A stretch of DNA of 64,000 nt. Source: an uncultured Roseobacter sp. (GTDB taxonomy: Bacteria; Pseudomonadota; Alphaproteobacteria; Rhodobacterales; Rhodobacteraceae). The notes beneath the pieces were generated by a model. That model was not told where the DNA came from, ran no database searches, and saw only the letters and a list, made by a program, of their open reading frames with translations. How positions within the stretch are numbered: the stretch's first letter is position 1; each line of letters begins with the position of its first letter. Made by a program: the position numbers and the translations under genes. The stretch lies in the NCBI RefSeq assembly GCF_947496515.1, contig NZ_CANMDB010000008.1, positions 124,001 to 188,000 on the forward strand, given 5' to 3'. Shown here piece by piece: positions 45,327 through 53,032 of the stretch.

Positions 45327-47759
45327 ATGAGCGATTTTGACGAAATGGATGCTTTCGAAGGCGCATCCCTGTCGGCCCGCGCCATGGCAGCGCGGCCTGC
45401 GCCCTATCTCGAGGGGCTGAACCCGGCACAGCGCGCCGCCGTAGAGCAGCTCGATGGGCCGGTCCTGATGCTGGCGGGGGCAGGGACGGGCAAGACGCGG
45501 GCGCTGACTGCGCGGATCGTGCATCTGCTGATGCAGCGCCGGGCGCGCCCCAACGAGATCCTGGCCGTGACCTTCACCAATAAGGCGGCGCGCGAGATGA
45601 AGACGCGGGTCGGCAAGATGCTGGGCCAGCCAGCCGAGGGGATGCCCTGGCTTGGGACCTTCCACGCGATCTGCGTCAAGCTGCTGCGCCGACACGCGGA
45701 ATTGATTTCCCTGCCAGCGCGCGGCGGGGCGGGAATGGCTTTGCAAAGCCATTCGCCCGGGCCCGAGGGCAGCGCGCCGTCCGGACCGCATCTCAAATCC
45801 AATTTCACCATATTGGATACCGATGACCAGTTGCGGCTTCTCAAGCAGCTGGTGGCGGCGGACGGGATCGATGACAAGCGCTGGCCCGCGCGGCAGCTGG
45901 CCAGCATCATTGATGGTTGGAAGAACCGCGCGCTGACGCCGGACAAGGTGCCCGCGGCGGATGCGGGGGCGTATAATCACCGCGGCGTGGCGCTTTATGC
46001 GCAGTACCAGCGGCGGCTGATCGAGCTGAACGCCGTGGATTTCGGCGATTTGCTGCTGCATATGGTCACGATCTTTCAGACCCACCCGGATGTGCTGGAG
46101 CAATACCGGCGCTGGTTCGCCTACATCCTCGTGGACGAGTATCAGGACACCAATGTGGCGCAGTATCTGTGGCTGCGGCTGCTGGCGGGCGGTCACCGCA
46201 ATATTTGCTGCGTGGGAGATGACGACCAGTCGATCTATGGGTGGCGCGGCGCGGAAGTGGGCAATATTCTGCGGTTCGAGACAGATTTCCCCGGCGCCCA
46301 CGTGGTGCGGCTGGAGCAGAATTACCGCTCCACCCCGCATATCCTTGCCGCCGCCTCCGGTGTGATCGCGGGCAATCAGGGGCGGTTGGGCAAGACGCTC
46401 TTTACCGATCTGACCGAGGGCGAGAAGGTCCGGCTGATCGGTCATTGGGACGGGGAGGAGGAGGCCCGCTGGATCGGCGAGGAGATCGAGGCGGCTCAAC
46501 GCGGCACCCGCGGCATGGCGCCCTGCGGTCTCGACCGGATGGCCATTCTGGTGCGCGCCAGCCACCAGATGCGCGCGTTCGAGGACCGGTTTCTGACCAT
46601 CGGCCTGCCCTACCGCGTTATCGGCGGGCCACGCTTCTACGAGCGGATGGAGATCCGCGACGCCATGGCCTATTTCCGCGTCGTGGTCAGCCCGGAGGAT
46701 GATCTTGCATTCGAGCGGATCGTGAACACCCCCAAACGCGGCCTCGGCGACAAGGCGCAGCAGACCATCCAGCGCATGGCGCGCAGCAATGGCATCAGCC
46801 TTGTGGAGGGCGCGCGGCTCTGTGTCGAGACCAAGTCCATCGGTGGCAAGGGCGGGGCGGCGTTGGCACAGCTGGTCGAGGGGCTGGACCGCTGGCGGCG
46901 GATGCTTGGGTCGGCGGATTTGAGCCATATGGAACTGGCCGAGGTCATTCTGGACGAAAGCGGCTACACCGCCCACTGGCAGAATGACAAGACGCCCGAG
47001 GCGCCTGGGCGGCTGGAAAACCTCAAGGAGCTGATCAAGGCGCTGGAAGCCTTTGAGAACCTGCAAGGGTTTCTCGAACACGTCAGCCTGATCATGGACA
47101 ATGGCAGCGATGATGGGGGCGAAAAGGTCTCCATCATGACGCTGCACGCGGCAAAGGGACTGGAGTTCCCCATGGTGTTTCTGCCTGGCTGGGAGGACGG
47201 GCTCTTTCCCTCGCAGCGGTCCATGGACGAGAGCGGCGTGAAGGGTCTGGAGGAGGAGCGGCGGCTGGCCTATGTGGGGATTACACGCGCCGAAGAGATC
47301 TGCACCATCAGTTTCGCGGCCAACCGGCGAGTGTTCGGGCAATGGCAATCCTCGATGCCGTCGCGGTTCATCGACGAATTGCCCGACGCGCATGTGGAGG
47401 TGCTGACGCCCCCCGGGCTCTACGGCGGCGGATATGGAGCCGCGGGCATGCAACCGCTGCGGTCGGATCTGGCAGAGCGGGCAGCGGAGGCGAATGTCTA
47501 TAACTCACCGGGCTGGCGGCGGTTGCAGGAGCGTAGCCAGCAGCGTCCCGTCAGCCAGCCACGCGAGAGCAAGAATACCGTGATCGACATGAACGCGGTG
47601 TCGAGCTTTACGGTGGGCGAGCGGGTCTTTCACCAGAAATTCGGCTACGGCGCTATTCTGGCCATTGAAGGCGACAAGCTGGAGATCGCCTTTGAGAAGG
47701 CGGGTACCAAGAAGGTGGTGGCGAAATTCGTCAGCGGCTCGGATGAAGTGCCGTTTTGA
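45327..47759 (+). CDS. uvrD: UvrD/PcrA-type DNA helicase with in-frame insertion
   Basis: This 810-residue superfamily-1A helicase acts in repair and replication. It has Walker A GAGTGKTRAL, FTNKAAREMK, VDEYQDTN, GDDDQSIYGWRGA, QNYRST, LHAAKGLEF and VGITRAEE, plus a PcrA-type C-terminal tail with HQKFGYGAI. The N-terminal domain carries an unusual 28-residue insertion (about residues 128-155) between HAELI and LKSNFTIL, which are normally almost adjacent. The insertion DNA contains a perfect CTTTGCAAAG palindrome. The frame is intact on both sides, so the protein is probably functional. Confidence 0.95.
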   Translation: MSDFDEMDAFEGASLSARAMAARPAPYLEGLNPAQRAAVEQLDGPVLMLAGAGTGKTRALTARIVHLLMQRRARPNEILAVTFTNKAAREMKTRVGKMLGQPAEGMPWLGTFHAICVKLLRRHAELISLPARGGAGMALQSHSPGPEGSAPSGPHLKSNFTILDTDDQLRLLKQLVAADGIDDKRWPARQLASIIDGWKNRALTPDKVPAADAGAYNHRGVALYAQYQRRLIELNAVDFGDLLLHMVTIFQTHPDVLEQYRRWFAYILVDEYQDTNVAQYLWLRLLAGGHRNICCVGDDDQSIYGWRGAEVGNILRFETDFPGAHVVRLEQNYRSTPHILAAASGVIAGNQGRLGKTLFTDLTEGEKVRLIGHWDGEEEARWIGEEIEAAQRGTRGMAPCGLDRMAILVRASHQMRAFEDRFLTIGLPYRVIGGPRFYERMEIRDAMAYFRVVVSPEDDLAFERIVNTPKRGLGDKAQQTIQRMARSNGISLVEGARLCVETKSIGGKGGAALAQLVEGLDRWRRMLGSADLSHMELAEVILDESGYTAHWQNDKTPEAPGRLENLKELIKALEAFENLQGFLEHVSLIMDNGSDDGGEKVSIMTLHAAKGLEFPMVFLPGWEDGLFPSQRSMDESGVKGLEEERRLAYVGITRAEEICTISFAANRRVFGQWQSSMPSRFIDELPDAHVEVLTPPGLYGGGYGAAGMQPLRSDLAERAAEANVYNSPGWRRLQERSQQRPVSQPRESKNTVIDMNAVSSFTVGERVFHQKFGYGAILAIEGDKLEIAFEKAGTKKVVAKFVSGSDEVPF
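45708..45791 (+). repeat. Palindromic element inserted in frame in uvrD
   Basis: About 84 bases (28 codons) appear inserted in uvrD. A perfect 22-bp palindrome at 45733-45754 has the centre GGCTTTGCAAAGCC. It is followed by a GC-rich stretch encoding SPGPEGSAPSGPH. The same CTTTGCAAAG centre occurs in two intergenic palindromes at 42281-42323. The length is a multiple of three and no stop is introduced, resembling protein-coding palindromic elements known from Rickettsia. Exact ends are estimated from the helicase motif spacing. Confidence 0.7.
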
Positions 47760-47789
47760 CCAGCAGCTCCAGGTGATCACAAGGGGGGA

Positions 47790-47843
47790 GCGTCCTCGCC
47801 GCCATCGAGGCGGCTCGGACGCTGCCCGGCCTATGGGGCCGGG
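47790..47843. terminator. Double hairpin between convergent uvrD and Hint genes
   Basis: Two stems lie in the 106-base gap: GCGTCC-GCCGCC / GGCGGC-GGACGC at 47790-47822, and CCCGGCC / GGCCGGG at 47825-47843. Position between converging genes suggests bidirectional termination, but no T-tract is present. The TCGGACGCTGCCC block also occurs at 3520-3532. Confidence 0.45.
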
Positions 47844-47865
47844 GGCGCTGCGTCGCCTCCACGCG

Positions 47866-49125
47866 TCAGATGCGTGCGGTGCCGCGCAGGGCAGCGGCCT
47901 CGAAGCGGCGCAGGATCGGGCGGGCTGCGGGAATGTCGGTTTTGCCGCGCTGTAACTCCGGAAGGATCTGCAGCAACTCGCTGTATGTCTCGTGATCAGC
48001 TTCCAGAATATAGTCGCCAGCGTAGAAGCTTTCGAGTTGCGCGCCGCCGGAGAAAACCACTTCGTGCCGGTCGAACATCACGTGATAATAGGTGACCGCT
48101 TCGCACGGGTCGGGGCGGATCGCAGCCCCGTCGATGAGATGCGCGGCGGCGCAGAGCACTTCGGGCGCTTGCAGCAGCATCTCGCAGCGCCAGCCGCTGA
48201 GCAGCACACGGTGTTGCGGTGACAGGCGGATGGCGCGGGTGTTGCCGATGCTGCCGGGCGCAAAACGTACCGGTGCCAGTTTGCCCAGACCTGGTACCCG
48301 CCGACTGCCGATCCAGCGGATCGGTTGCGCGCCGTGATCGGCTGTCTCCACCAGATCGCCGACGGCCAGTTCCTCCACCGCGACCTCGCCGCCTGGGGTG
48401 CACAGGGGCGTACCTGCGGCAAAACAGGGCACGGTGACGCTGTTGATATTGAGATAGGTGAAGCTGCGCCCGTTGGGCAGGGTTACGTTGCCACCCGTGG
48501 GTGAGAAAGGGTTCACCACGGAGCCTTCGGGCAGGGTCAGGCTGTCATTCCCGGGACCACCGTTCACGAAACCGGTATTAAGCCCCGCGATGATCGTGTC
48601 GTCTCCACGCCCACCCTGCAGCGTGCCGCTGCCTTCCTCTGCAAAGAGCGTGTCGTTACCATTGCCACCGTAGAGGTTGTTGTTACTGGCACCGCCCCGC
48701 AGGATGTCGTCGCCATCTTGGCCGCGGATGTTATTGCTGCCGCTGCCACCGGTGAGCACATCGTTGCCCGCGCCACCCTCGATCGTGCCGCCCAAGGCGC
48801 CATCGTCGGTGAAGGTATCATTGCCCGCACCGCCGATGTATCCGCGCGCGTTCAACCCCACGGAGCCGCTCACCGCGTTGTCTGCATCATTGCCCAGGAA
48901 CTGCACAAACTGGCTGAAGGACCCGCCAGTGAGGTCACCGTCATCGTAGCGGGTGATGGCCCCGGTGGTGGTGTCGGTAAATCGGATGCCCGTCCCCGTC
49001 AGAACGATTTGAAAGCGGTCATCGACCTGGGTCGTGTCGAGGGTGCTGTCGCGGTCGATGGTCAATGCGGCCCAAAAGGACGGATTCTGGATGTCCGCAT
49101 CTGTTATCCGCAGGAAAACCGGCAC
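47866..49125 (-). CDS. RTX-repeat protein with C-terminal Hint domain
   Basis: This 419-residue protein has a soluble N-terminus, then glycine/aspartate nonapeptide repeats (GGAGNDTFTDD, GGNGNDTLFA, GGRGDDTIIAG and others at about residues 97-195) that bind calcium in RTX proteins. A Hint domain follows, beginning VPCFAAGTPLCTPGGEVAVEEL with LSPQHRVLL further on. Hint domains can self-cleave; the leading cysteine (C at VPCF) is present. No signal peptide is seen, consistent with type I secretion. The start is a GTG at 49125 with a weak ribosome site. Confidence 0.85.
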   Translation of the reverse strand: MPVFLRITDADIQNPSFWAALTIDRDSTLDTTQVDDRFQIVLTGTGIRFTDTTTGAITRYDDGDLTGGSFSQFVQFLGNDADNAVSGSVGLNARGYIGGAGNDTFTDDGALGGTIEGGAGNDVLTGGSGSNNIRGQDGDDILRGGASNNNLYGGNGNDTLFAEEGSGTLQGGRGDDTIIAGLNTGFVNGGPGNDSLTLPEGSVVNPFSPTGGNVTLPNGRSFTYLNINSVTVPCFAAGTPLCTPGGEVAVEELAVGDLVETADHGAQPIRWIGSRRVPGLGKLAPVRFAPGSIGNTRAIRLSPQHRVLLSGWRCEMLLQAPEVLCAAAHLIDGAAIRPDPCEAVTYYHVMFDRHEVVFSGGAQLESFYAGDYILEADHETYSELLQILPELQRGKTDIPAARPILRRFEAAALRGTARI

Positions 49126-49324
49126 GTAGAGCTCACGTCATGGGGTCAGCGCATCTTGTCATGCGACGGTAAGCGAAGGGATGGTCCGCGTCACTCGAAA
49201 CCCTAACAAAACGTTAACGTCGGCTGAAAACCGTTGCATATCTGGCAGATGGGTCGTGGTGGAGCGCGCACGCGCGTCTTGCATCGCAGCCGTGTCGTGG
49301 GGGGAGCCGGTTTAGACATGGGAC

Positions 49325-49408
49325 AAAAAAAGACGGCACCTGGGAGGAGGTAGGTGCCGTCTTCTTGATCTGTCACAGCGGTCAGGGAGGAGGTGGACCC
49401 CTGTGACA
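49325..49408 (-). ncRNA. Cuckoo (CcsR-type) sRNA unit 3 with terminator
   Basis: Two hairpins 43 bases apart carry CCTCCTCCC in their minus-strand loops. The first (49371-49408) has a stem of about 13 pairs with one mismatch (outer TGTCACAG/CTGTGACA). The second (49330-49363) has a perfect 12-bp stem (AAGACGGCACCT/AGGTGCCGTCTT) with loop ACCTCCTCCC and then seven T residues, a complete intrinsic terminator. Two CCUCCUCCC hairpins per RNA is the definition of the cuckoo family, represented by CcsR1-4 in Rhodobacter sphaeroides. Confidence 0.8.
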
Positions 49409-49444
49409 TATATCGTCCCGACCCTGAAAGGCCCGGGTCTTCAC

Positions 49445-49520
49445 GGCAGCAGCACCCGGGAGGAGGTGGATGTTGCTGCCTTGTGTCAGACGCCCCAGGG
49501 AGGAGGAGAGGCACGTCTGA
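49445..49520 (-). ncRNA. Cuckoo (CcsR-type) sRNA unit 2
   Basis: Two hairpins, 40 bases apart, again show CCTCCTCCC loops on the minus strand: 49486-49520 (stem TCAGACG/CGTCTGA plus inner pairs) and 49445-49480 (stem GGCAGCA.CA with its partner, one mismatch). The stem sequences are unrelated to those of the other units, while the loop is invariant, so the loop is the functional element. Length is about 76 nt. Confidence 0.78.
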
Positions 49521-49596
49521 TCCTGGTGACCCACCCGCGGCGACCTTCTGGCCGGAGAGGGGGGCGCGCGACCAACGGACCGCGCTGTCATTCACA

Positions 49597-49667
49597 GCGA
49601 CGACACCCGGGAGGAGGTGGATGCCGCCGCATTGTAACGAACGCCCTAGGGAGGAGGTGGGCGCCCG
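49597..49667 (-). ncRNA. Cuckoo (CcsR-type) sRNA unit 1
   Basis: Hairpins at 49638-49667 and 49597-49630, 40 bases apart, carry the CCTCCTCCC loop on the minus strand. In both stems several pairs are G-U if the minus strand is the RNA but A-C mismatches if the plus strand is, which fixes the transcribed strand. The unit is about 71 nt. A 76-base stretch of similar size between units 1 and 2 (49521-49596) may be a decayed copy. Confidence 0.78.
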
Positions 49668-49790
49668 ATCCTGTTGCAGAACCTGCCCCGGTCACCGGAT
49701 GCCCGAACGGGCTGGCGAGGGGCAGCATTGTCTGGCATGAGAGGCGTGAAAGTCTTGCCGTGTGCCAGTGTCTGCGTCGTGTTGAGTAGT

Positions 49791-49818
49791 AATTTAGCTT
49801 TATGCTGCAATTGCACAA
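49791..49818 (-). promoter_or_regulatory. Possible promoter for the sRNA array
   Basis: On the minus strand TTGTGC (49818-49813), a 16-base spacer and TAAATT (49796-49791) resemble a sigma-70 promoter in an AT-richer stretch about 125 bases upstream of the first hairpin. CcsR genes of Rhodobacter use RpoH-type promoters; I could not identify a convincing RpoH site. Confidence 0.25.
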
Positions 49819-49971
49819 TAGACGGCTTTACAATGCTGCTATGCAGAAAATGCATAGGCGAAACACGATATATTTTTTCGTTTTGCTATAGGGTTAGGCA
49901 GAAAAAGCGGTTTTGCTGCAGGCGCGTAATAAGCTGCCTCGCAAAGTGGCAGAGATGAGGAGAAAGCGAGC

Positions 49972-51042
49972 ATGTCGATAACAAAGGCCGACGTGGAGGC
50001 CGCACTGGCCCGGGTGAACCTGCCCGATGGTCGTGACCTCCTGGCCCATGATTTGATTCGGGCGTTGACGGTGGAGGCGGGCACCGTGCGTTTCGTGATT
50101 GAAGCGCCCAGCCCCGAGGTCGCGCGTCAGATGGAACCACTGCGCGCGGCCGCTGAAAAGGTTGTGGCGGAACTGGCAGGGGTGTCCAGCGTATCGGCCC
50201 TGTTGACGGCGCACGGTCCGGTCGCGAAACCGCCTGCACCCAGCCTCAAGATCGGCGGCCACCCCAAGCCACAGGCGGGCCCCACCAAGCCCACGGGCGT
50301 GCAGCGGATCCTGGCCATCGGCTCCGGCAAGGGCGGCGTGGGTAAATCCACCGTGTCCTCGAACCTTGCCGTGGCGCTGGCGCGCGCCGGGCGCAAGGTC
50401 GGGCTGCTCGATGCGGATATCTACGGGCCAAGCCAGCCGCGCATGATGGGCGTGAACAAGCGCCCCGCCAGCCCCGACGGCAAGACCATCATTCCCCTGC
50501 ATGCCCATGGTGTCACGCTGATGTCCATCGGCTTCATGATGGAAGAAGGCAAGGCCGTGGTCTGGCGCGGCCCGATGCTGATGGGCGCGCTGCAGCAGAT
50601 GCTAGGGCAGGTGGAATGGGGCGCGTTGGACGTGTTGCTGGTCGATCTGCCACCCGGGACGGGCGATGTGCAGCTGACTTTATGTACCAAATCCGAACTC
50701 ACCGGCGCCATCGTCGTCTCCACCCCGCAGGACGTGGCGCTGATCGACGCGCGCAAGGCACTCGATATGTTTGATACGCTGAAAACGCCGGTGCTGGGGC
50801 TGATCGAGAATATGTCGATGTTCGTCTGCCCGGACTGCGGGGCCGAGCACCAGATCTTTGGTCAGGGTGGTGTCGCGGCGGAGGCGGAAAAGCTGGGCGT
50901 GCCGCTTCTGGGCGCGCTGCCCATCGATCTGGAGACCCGGCTGGCGGGCGACGGCGGCACGCCCGTGGCTGCGGGCGAGGGGCCTATGGCCGACGCCTAC
51001 GCGCGGATTGCGGATGGTTTGATCAGAGGCGGGATGGCTTAG
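49972..51042 (+). CDS. mrp: Mrp/NBP35 family Fe-S cluster carrier ATPase
   Basis: This 356-residue protein has an N-terminal MIP18/DUF59-like domain (residues 1-80), a linker, then the P-loop ATPase with the deviant Walker A GSGKGGVGKST. DADIYGPSQPRMMG, DLPPGTGDVQLTL and the cluster-binding CPDCG follow. It transfers Fe-S clusters to apoproteins in the cytoplasm. Its TAG overlaps the stop of the convergent membrane-protein gene. The cuckoo array lies upstream on the opposite strand. Confidence 0.94.
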   Translation: MSITKADVEAALARVNLPDGRDLLAHDLIRALTVEAGTVRFVIEAPSPEVARQMEPLRAAAEKVVAELAGVSSVSALLTAHGPVAKPPAPSLKIGGHPKPQAGPTKPTGVQRILAIGSGKGGVGKSTVSSNLAVALARAGRKVGLLDADIYGPSQPRMMGVNKRPASPDGKTIIPLHAHGVTLMSIGFMMEEGKAVVWRGPMLMGALQQMLGQVEWGALDVLLVDLPPGTGDVQLTLCTKSELTGAIVVSTPQDVALIDARKALDMFDTLKTPVLGLIENMSMFVCPDCGAEHQIFGQGGVAAEAEKLGVPLLGALPIDLETRLAGDGGTPVAAGEGPMADAYARIADGLIRGGMA

Positions 51043-51812
51043 GTCAGCGGGCGTCCCTCTATCAGGTGCCCGTAAAGTGTGCTGAGCACACTTAAATAGA
51101 GCAGAGACTGAAAGACAAAAATGCACGGCGCAAGCGCGAGACCCAGGAAAGGCATCGCCGCGAGGACGCCAACGGAGATCGCCCATACACTTGCGTTGAG
51201 AATGCCCAGAAGCGCTGCGGTCCAGAAAAGGTCCTTCGAGGCAGCGCGCGTGGCAGCCCAGCTCTGCGTAATCCCCATATGGTCTCCGACCGACACAGCG
51301 GGCAGCATCAGGCTCAGGCGCAAGCCGATCCACGAGATAACAATGGAGATGAGCGTATTGATCCCGCTCGCGACCCAGGATCCTCGCCCAGTGCTGGACT
51401 CCGCTATGCCGGTACCGACGCCGCCCACGAAGCCGATAGGAAGGCTGATGATTAGGAGTAGTAGAACGAGAAGCGCACACCGCCAGAGATAGCGATTTAA
51501 TGTGCCCTTCACCGGTTTCATCACGTCATCGCGCGCATGATCAGGAACGAGAGCATGTCGGTGCCACATCACTGCAAACAGAGAAAAGCCTCTGAGCAAG
51601 ATGGCGAACCCCGGTAGGGTTAAGGCCAGCAGCAACAAGTTCGACCGACTTGCCTCCACCGGCATACTCGCACCAAGGAAGATTGCGCCACCCACGAGAA
51701 GGCCGCCGACGATGTAGGTCACGACGCCGGGAAGAATGACCCGCAGCGTCTGGCGGGGCTGCGCAAAAATCAGACGGAAGGCGCGGCTTAGAATGGCGAT
51801 GGGTAGGTTCAT
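51039..51812 (-). CDS. Polytopic membrane protein of unknown function
   Basis: This 257-residue protein has about six helices. It includes GVVTYIVGGLLVGGAIFLGA, CALLVLLLLIISLPIGFVGG and a C-terminal LALAPCIFVFQSLLYLSVL. I do not recognise a family. The stop codon overlaps that of mrp on the other strand, leaving no room for a terminator between them. The upstream flank is AT-rich. Confidence 0.72.
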   Translation of the reverse strand: MNLPIAILSRAFRLIFAQPRQTLRVILPGVVTYIVGGLLVGGAIFLGASMPVEASRSNLLLLALTLPGFAILLRGFSLFAVMWHRHALVPDHARDDVMKPVKGTLNRYLWRCALLVLLLLIISLPIGFVGGVGTGIAESSTGRGSWVASGINTLISIVISWIGLRLSLMLPAVSVGDHMGITQSWAATRAASKDLFWTAALLGILNASVWAISVGVLAAMPFLGLALAPCIFVFQSLLYLSVLSTLYGHLIEGRPLT

Positions 51813-52210
51813 ATCAGTCGTCTTTGAAAAACTGTCGTTATGTCGCTAGTCGCAAGTGCTGCCAGTTGACAGGACGACCGACGTCTATGGTTAATTTCCG
51901 GGGATGGGAATACGTGGGATAGCGTTCGTAGCTCCCGCTTCTGAGCCGCTGTCAGGCTTCTTGATTCGGCTTCGCGCCTTGCTTTATTGATAGATCCGAC
52001 AAGAACAGAAAAAGAACACGTGATCCAGCCTGTTACTGCGATAAAGTTTTCTGGGAAATCATGGGCGAATACGTGCCCAGTACTGTTGTCCATATATAGT
52101 ATAAGACAAGAGATCATATACAATTTGTGTCAGAATTCTACCATTGCTTGGGATCAGAGCGTCTTTCGTTAAGCCATATCCGGCTTTGTTAGGAAATCCA
52201 TAACTAAAAA
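51813..52210. other. AT-richer intergenic stretch before the dcw cluster
   Basis: About 400 bases hold no convincing gene. An open frame of 104 residues on the minus strand (51809-52123) lacks a ribosome site and coding pattern. The stretch 52030-52210 is clearly richer in A and T than its surroundings. It probably contains promoter-proximal DNA for the membrane-protein gene and upstream sequence of the mraZ leader. Confidence 0.5.
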
Positions 52211-52245
52211 TCCCTTGTCAGCCCATGGTTTCCCACTGTATCCCT
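52211..52245 (+). promoter_or_regulatory. Candidate MraZ operator overlapping the dcw promoter
   Basis: CCC triplets stand at 52212, 52222, 52232 and 52242, exactly 10 bp apart. On the minus strand they read AGGGA, TGGGA, TGGGC and AGGGA. MraZ binds direct repeats of TGGGN with 5-base spacers, hence the same 10-bp period. The boxes overlap a plausible promoter, TTGTCA (52215-52220) with an 18-base spacer and TATCCC (52239-52244). Confidence 0.6.
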
Positions 52246-52251
52246 ATTGCA

Positions 52252-52465
52252 TCAGATGAGATCGAGACCGGGGCAGCAAACGACCCCAAGCTCAATAAAA
52301 CTCAAGCAGGTTCATACAGGCACCTCGCTTTCATCCGACCAAAGAGATCCGGCGCGCGAGCGAGCAGACATCCCCCCAAGGTGGCGCGCGCAGCTGGACC
52401 AACCCCGCAGATGCGGGACGAGGGCGGCGGGTTGATCAGTGGCAGCAGATCAACCCGCCGTTTCC
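52252..52465 (+). ncRNA. UpsM-like sRNA in the mraZ leader
   Basis: A perfect 13-bp stem, CGGCGGGTTGATC (52425-52437) / GATCAACCCGCCG (52448-52460), with a 10-base loop is followed by TTTCCATTT, upstream of mraZ and in its direction. In Rhodobacter sphaeroides the dcw cluster has a long leader in which premature termination releases the sRNA UpsM of about 200 nt. From the candidate promoter to this hairpin is about 214 bases, matching that layout. The 5' end is estimated. An open frame through it (52225-52521) shows no coding support. Confidence 0.62.
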
Positions 52466-52525
52466 ATTTAATACAAGGGGGATACGCATCATTTCTTATG
52501 TGGTGCATGAAGTTGGGATAAGGCA

Positions 52526-53029
52526 GTGAGCCGCAGGTTCAGAGGCGAAAGCCATCACAAGGTCGATAGTAAGGGGCGGGTCTCCATTCCCGCCACTTTC
52601 CGCCGTGTGATCGAGGCCGCCGATCCCAACTGGACCCCGGGCGATGCCCCCGAACTGGTCATCGTCTACGGCGATCACCGCCGCAACTATCTCGAATGCT
52701 ACACCATGCAAGCCATCGAAGAGGTCGACGCCAAGATCGACGCGCTGCCGCGCGGCGCGATGGAACGAAAGATGCTGCAGCGGCTCTTTCATGGCCAGTC
52801 CTTCCCAACATCCGTGGATGAAACTGGCCGCATCGTCCTGCCCGCCAAGCTGCGCCAGAAGATCGGCCTGACGCATGAGGCCTTCTTTATCGCCGCCGGG
52901 GACACGTTCCAGATCTGGATGCCCGAGACCTACGAGGCCGAAGAGGCCGCGCGCACCGAGGCCTGGCTCGATGATTTGCCCGACGATGTGGATCCGCTGG
53001 TCTTTCTGGACGGCCCGAAGGAGGGGTGA
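52526..53029 (+). CDS. mraZ: Division/cell-wall cluster transcriptional repressor MraZ
   Basis: This 167-residue AbrB-like regulator contains two swapped-hairpin repeats, VDSKGRVSIPATFRR and VDETGRIVLPAKLRQ. MraZ represses its own dcw operon by binding repeated TGGG boxes. The start is a GTG at 52526 after AAGG; an upstream ATG frame stops at once. rsmH follows after three bases. The candidate operator is about 280 bases upstream, beyond a strong terminator hairpin. Confidence 0.95.
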   Translation: MSRRFRGESHHKVDSKGRVSIPATFRRVIEAADPNWTPGDAPELVIVYGDHRRNYLECYTMQAIEEVDAKIDALPRGAMERKMLQRLFHGQSFPTSVDETGRIVLPAKLRQKIGLTHEAFFIAAGDTFQIWMPETYEAEEAARTEAWLDDLPDDVDPLVFLDGPKEG

Positions 53030-53032
53030 GAC

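Noticed and set aside
45192-47453. Long open frame (753 codons) antisense to uvrD
   Set aside because: The translation is histidine/arginine/proline rich without family features, while the plus strand has every helicase motif.
47773-47783. GTGATCACAAG resembling one half of the sucC/sdhC operator
   Set aside because: Only a single half is present, it lies between two converging genes rather than before a start, and no partner occurs 20-21 bp away.
49342-49657. GGGAGGAGG repeats read as a CRISPR-like or simple direct-repeat array
   Set aside because: The repeat is only about ten bases, spacing is uneven (40-110), and each copy is a hairpin loop; this fits structured RNA, not CRISPR.
51809-52123. 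104-codon minus-strand frame upstream of the membrane-protein gene
   Set aside because: No ribosome site, no coding bias and an AT-rich location; more likely intergenic.
52225-52521. 98-codon plus-strand frame before mraZ
   Set aside because: It runs through the candidate promoter and the terminator hairpin and lacks coding character; a leader RNA explains the region better.
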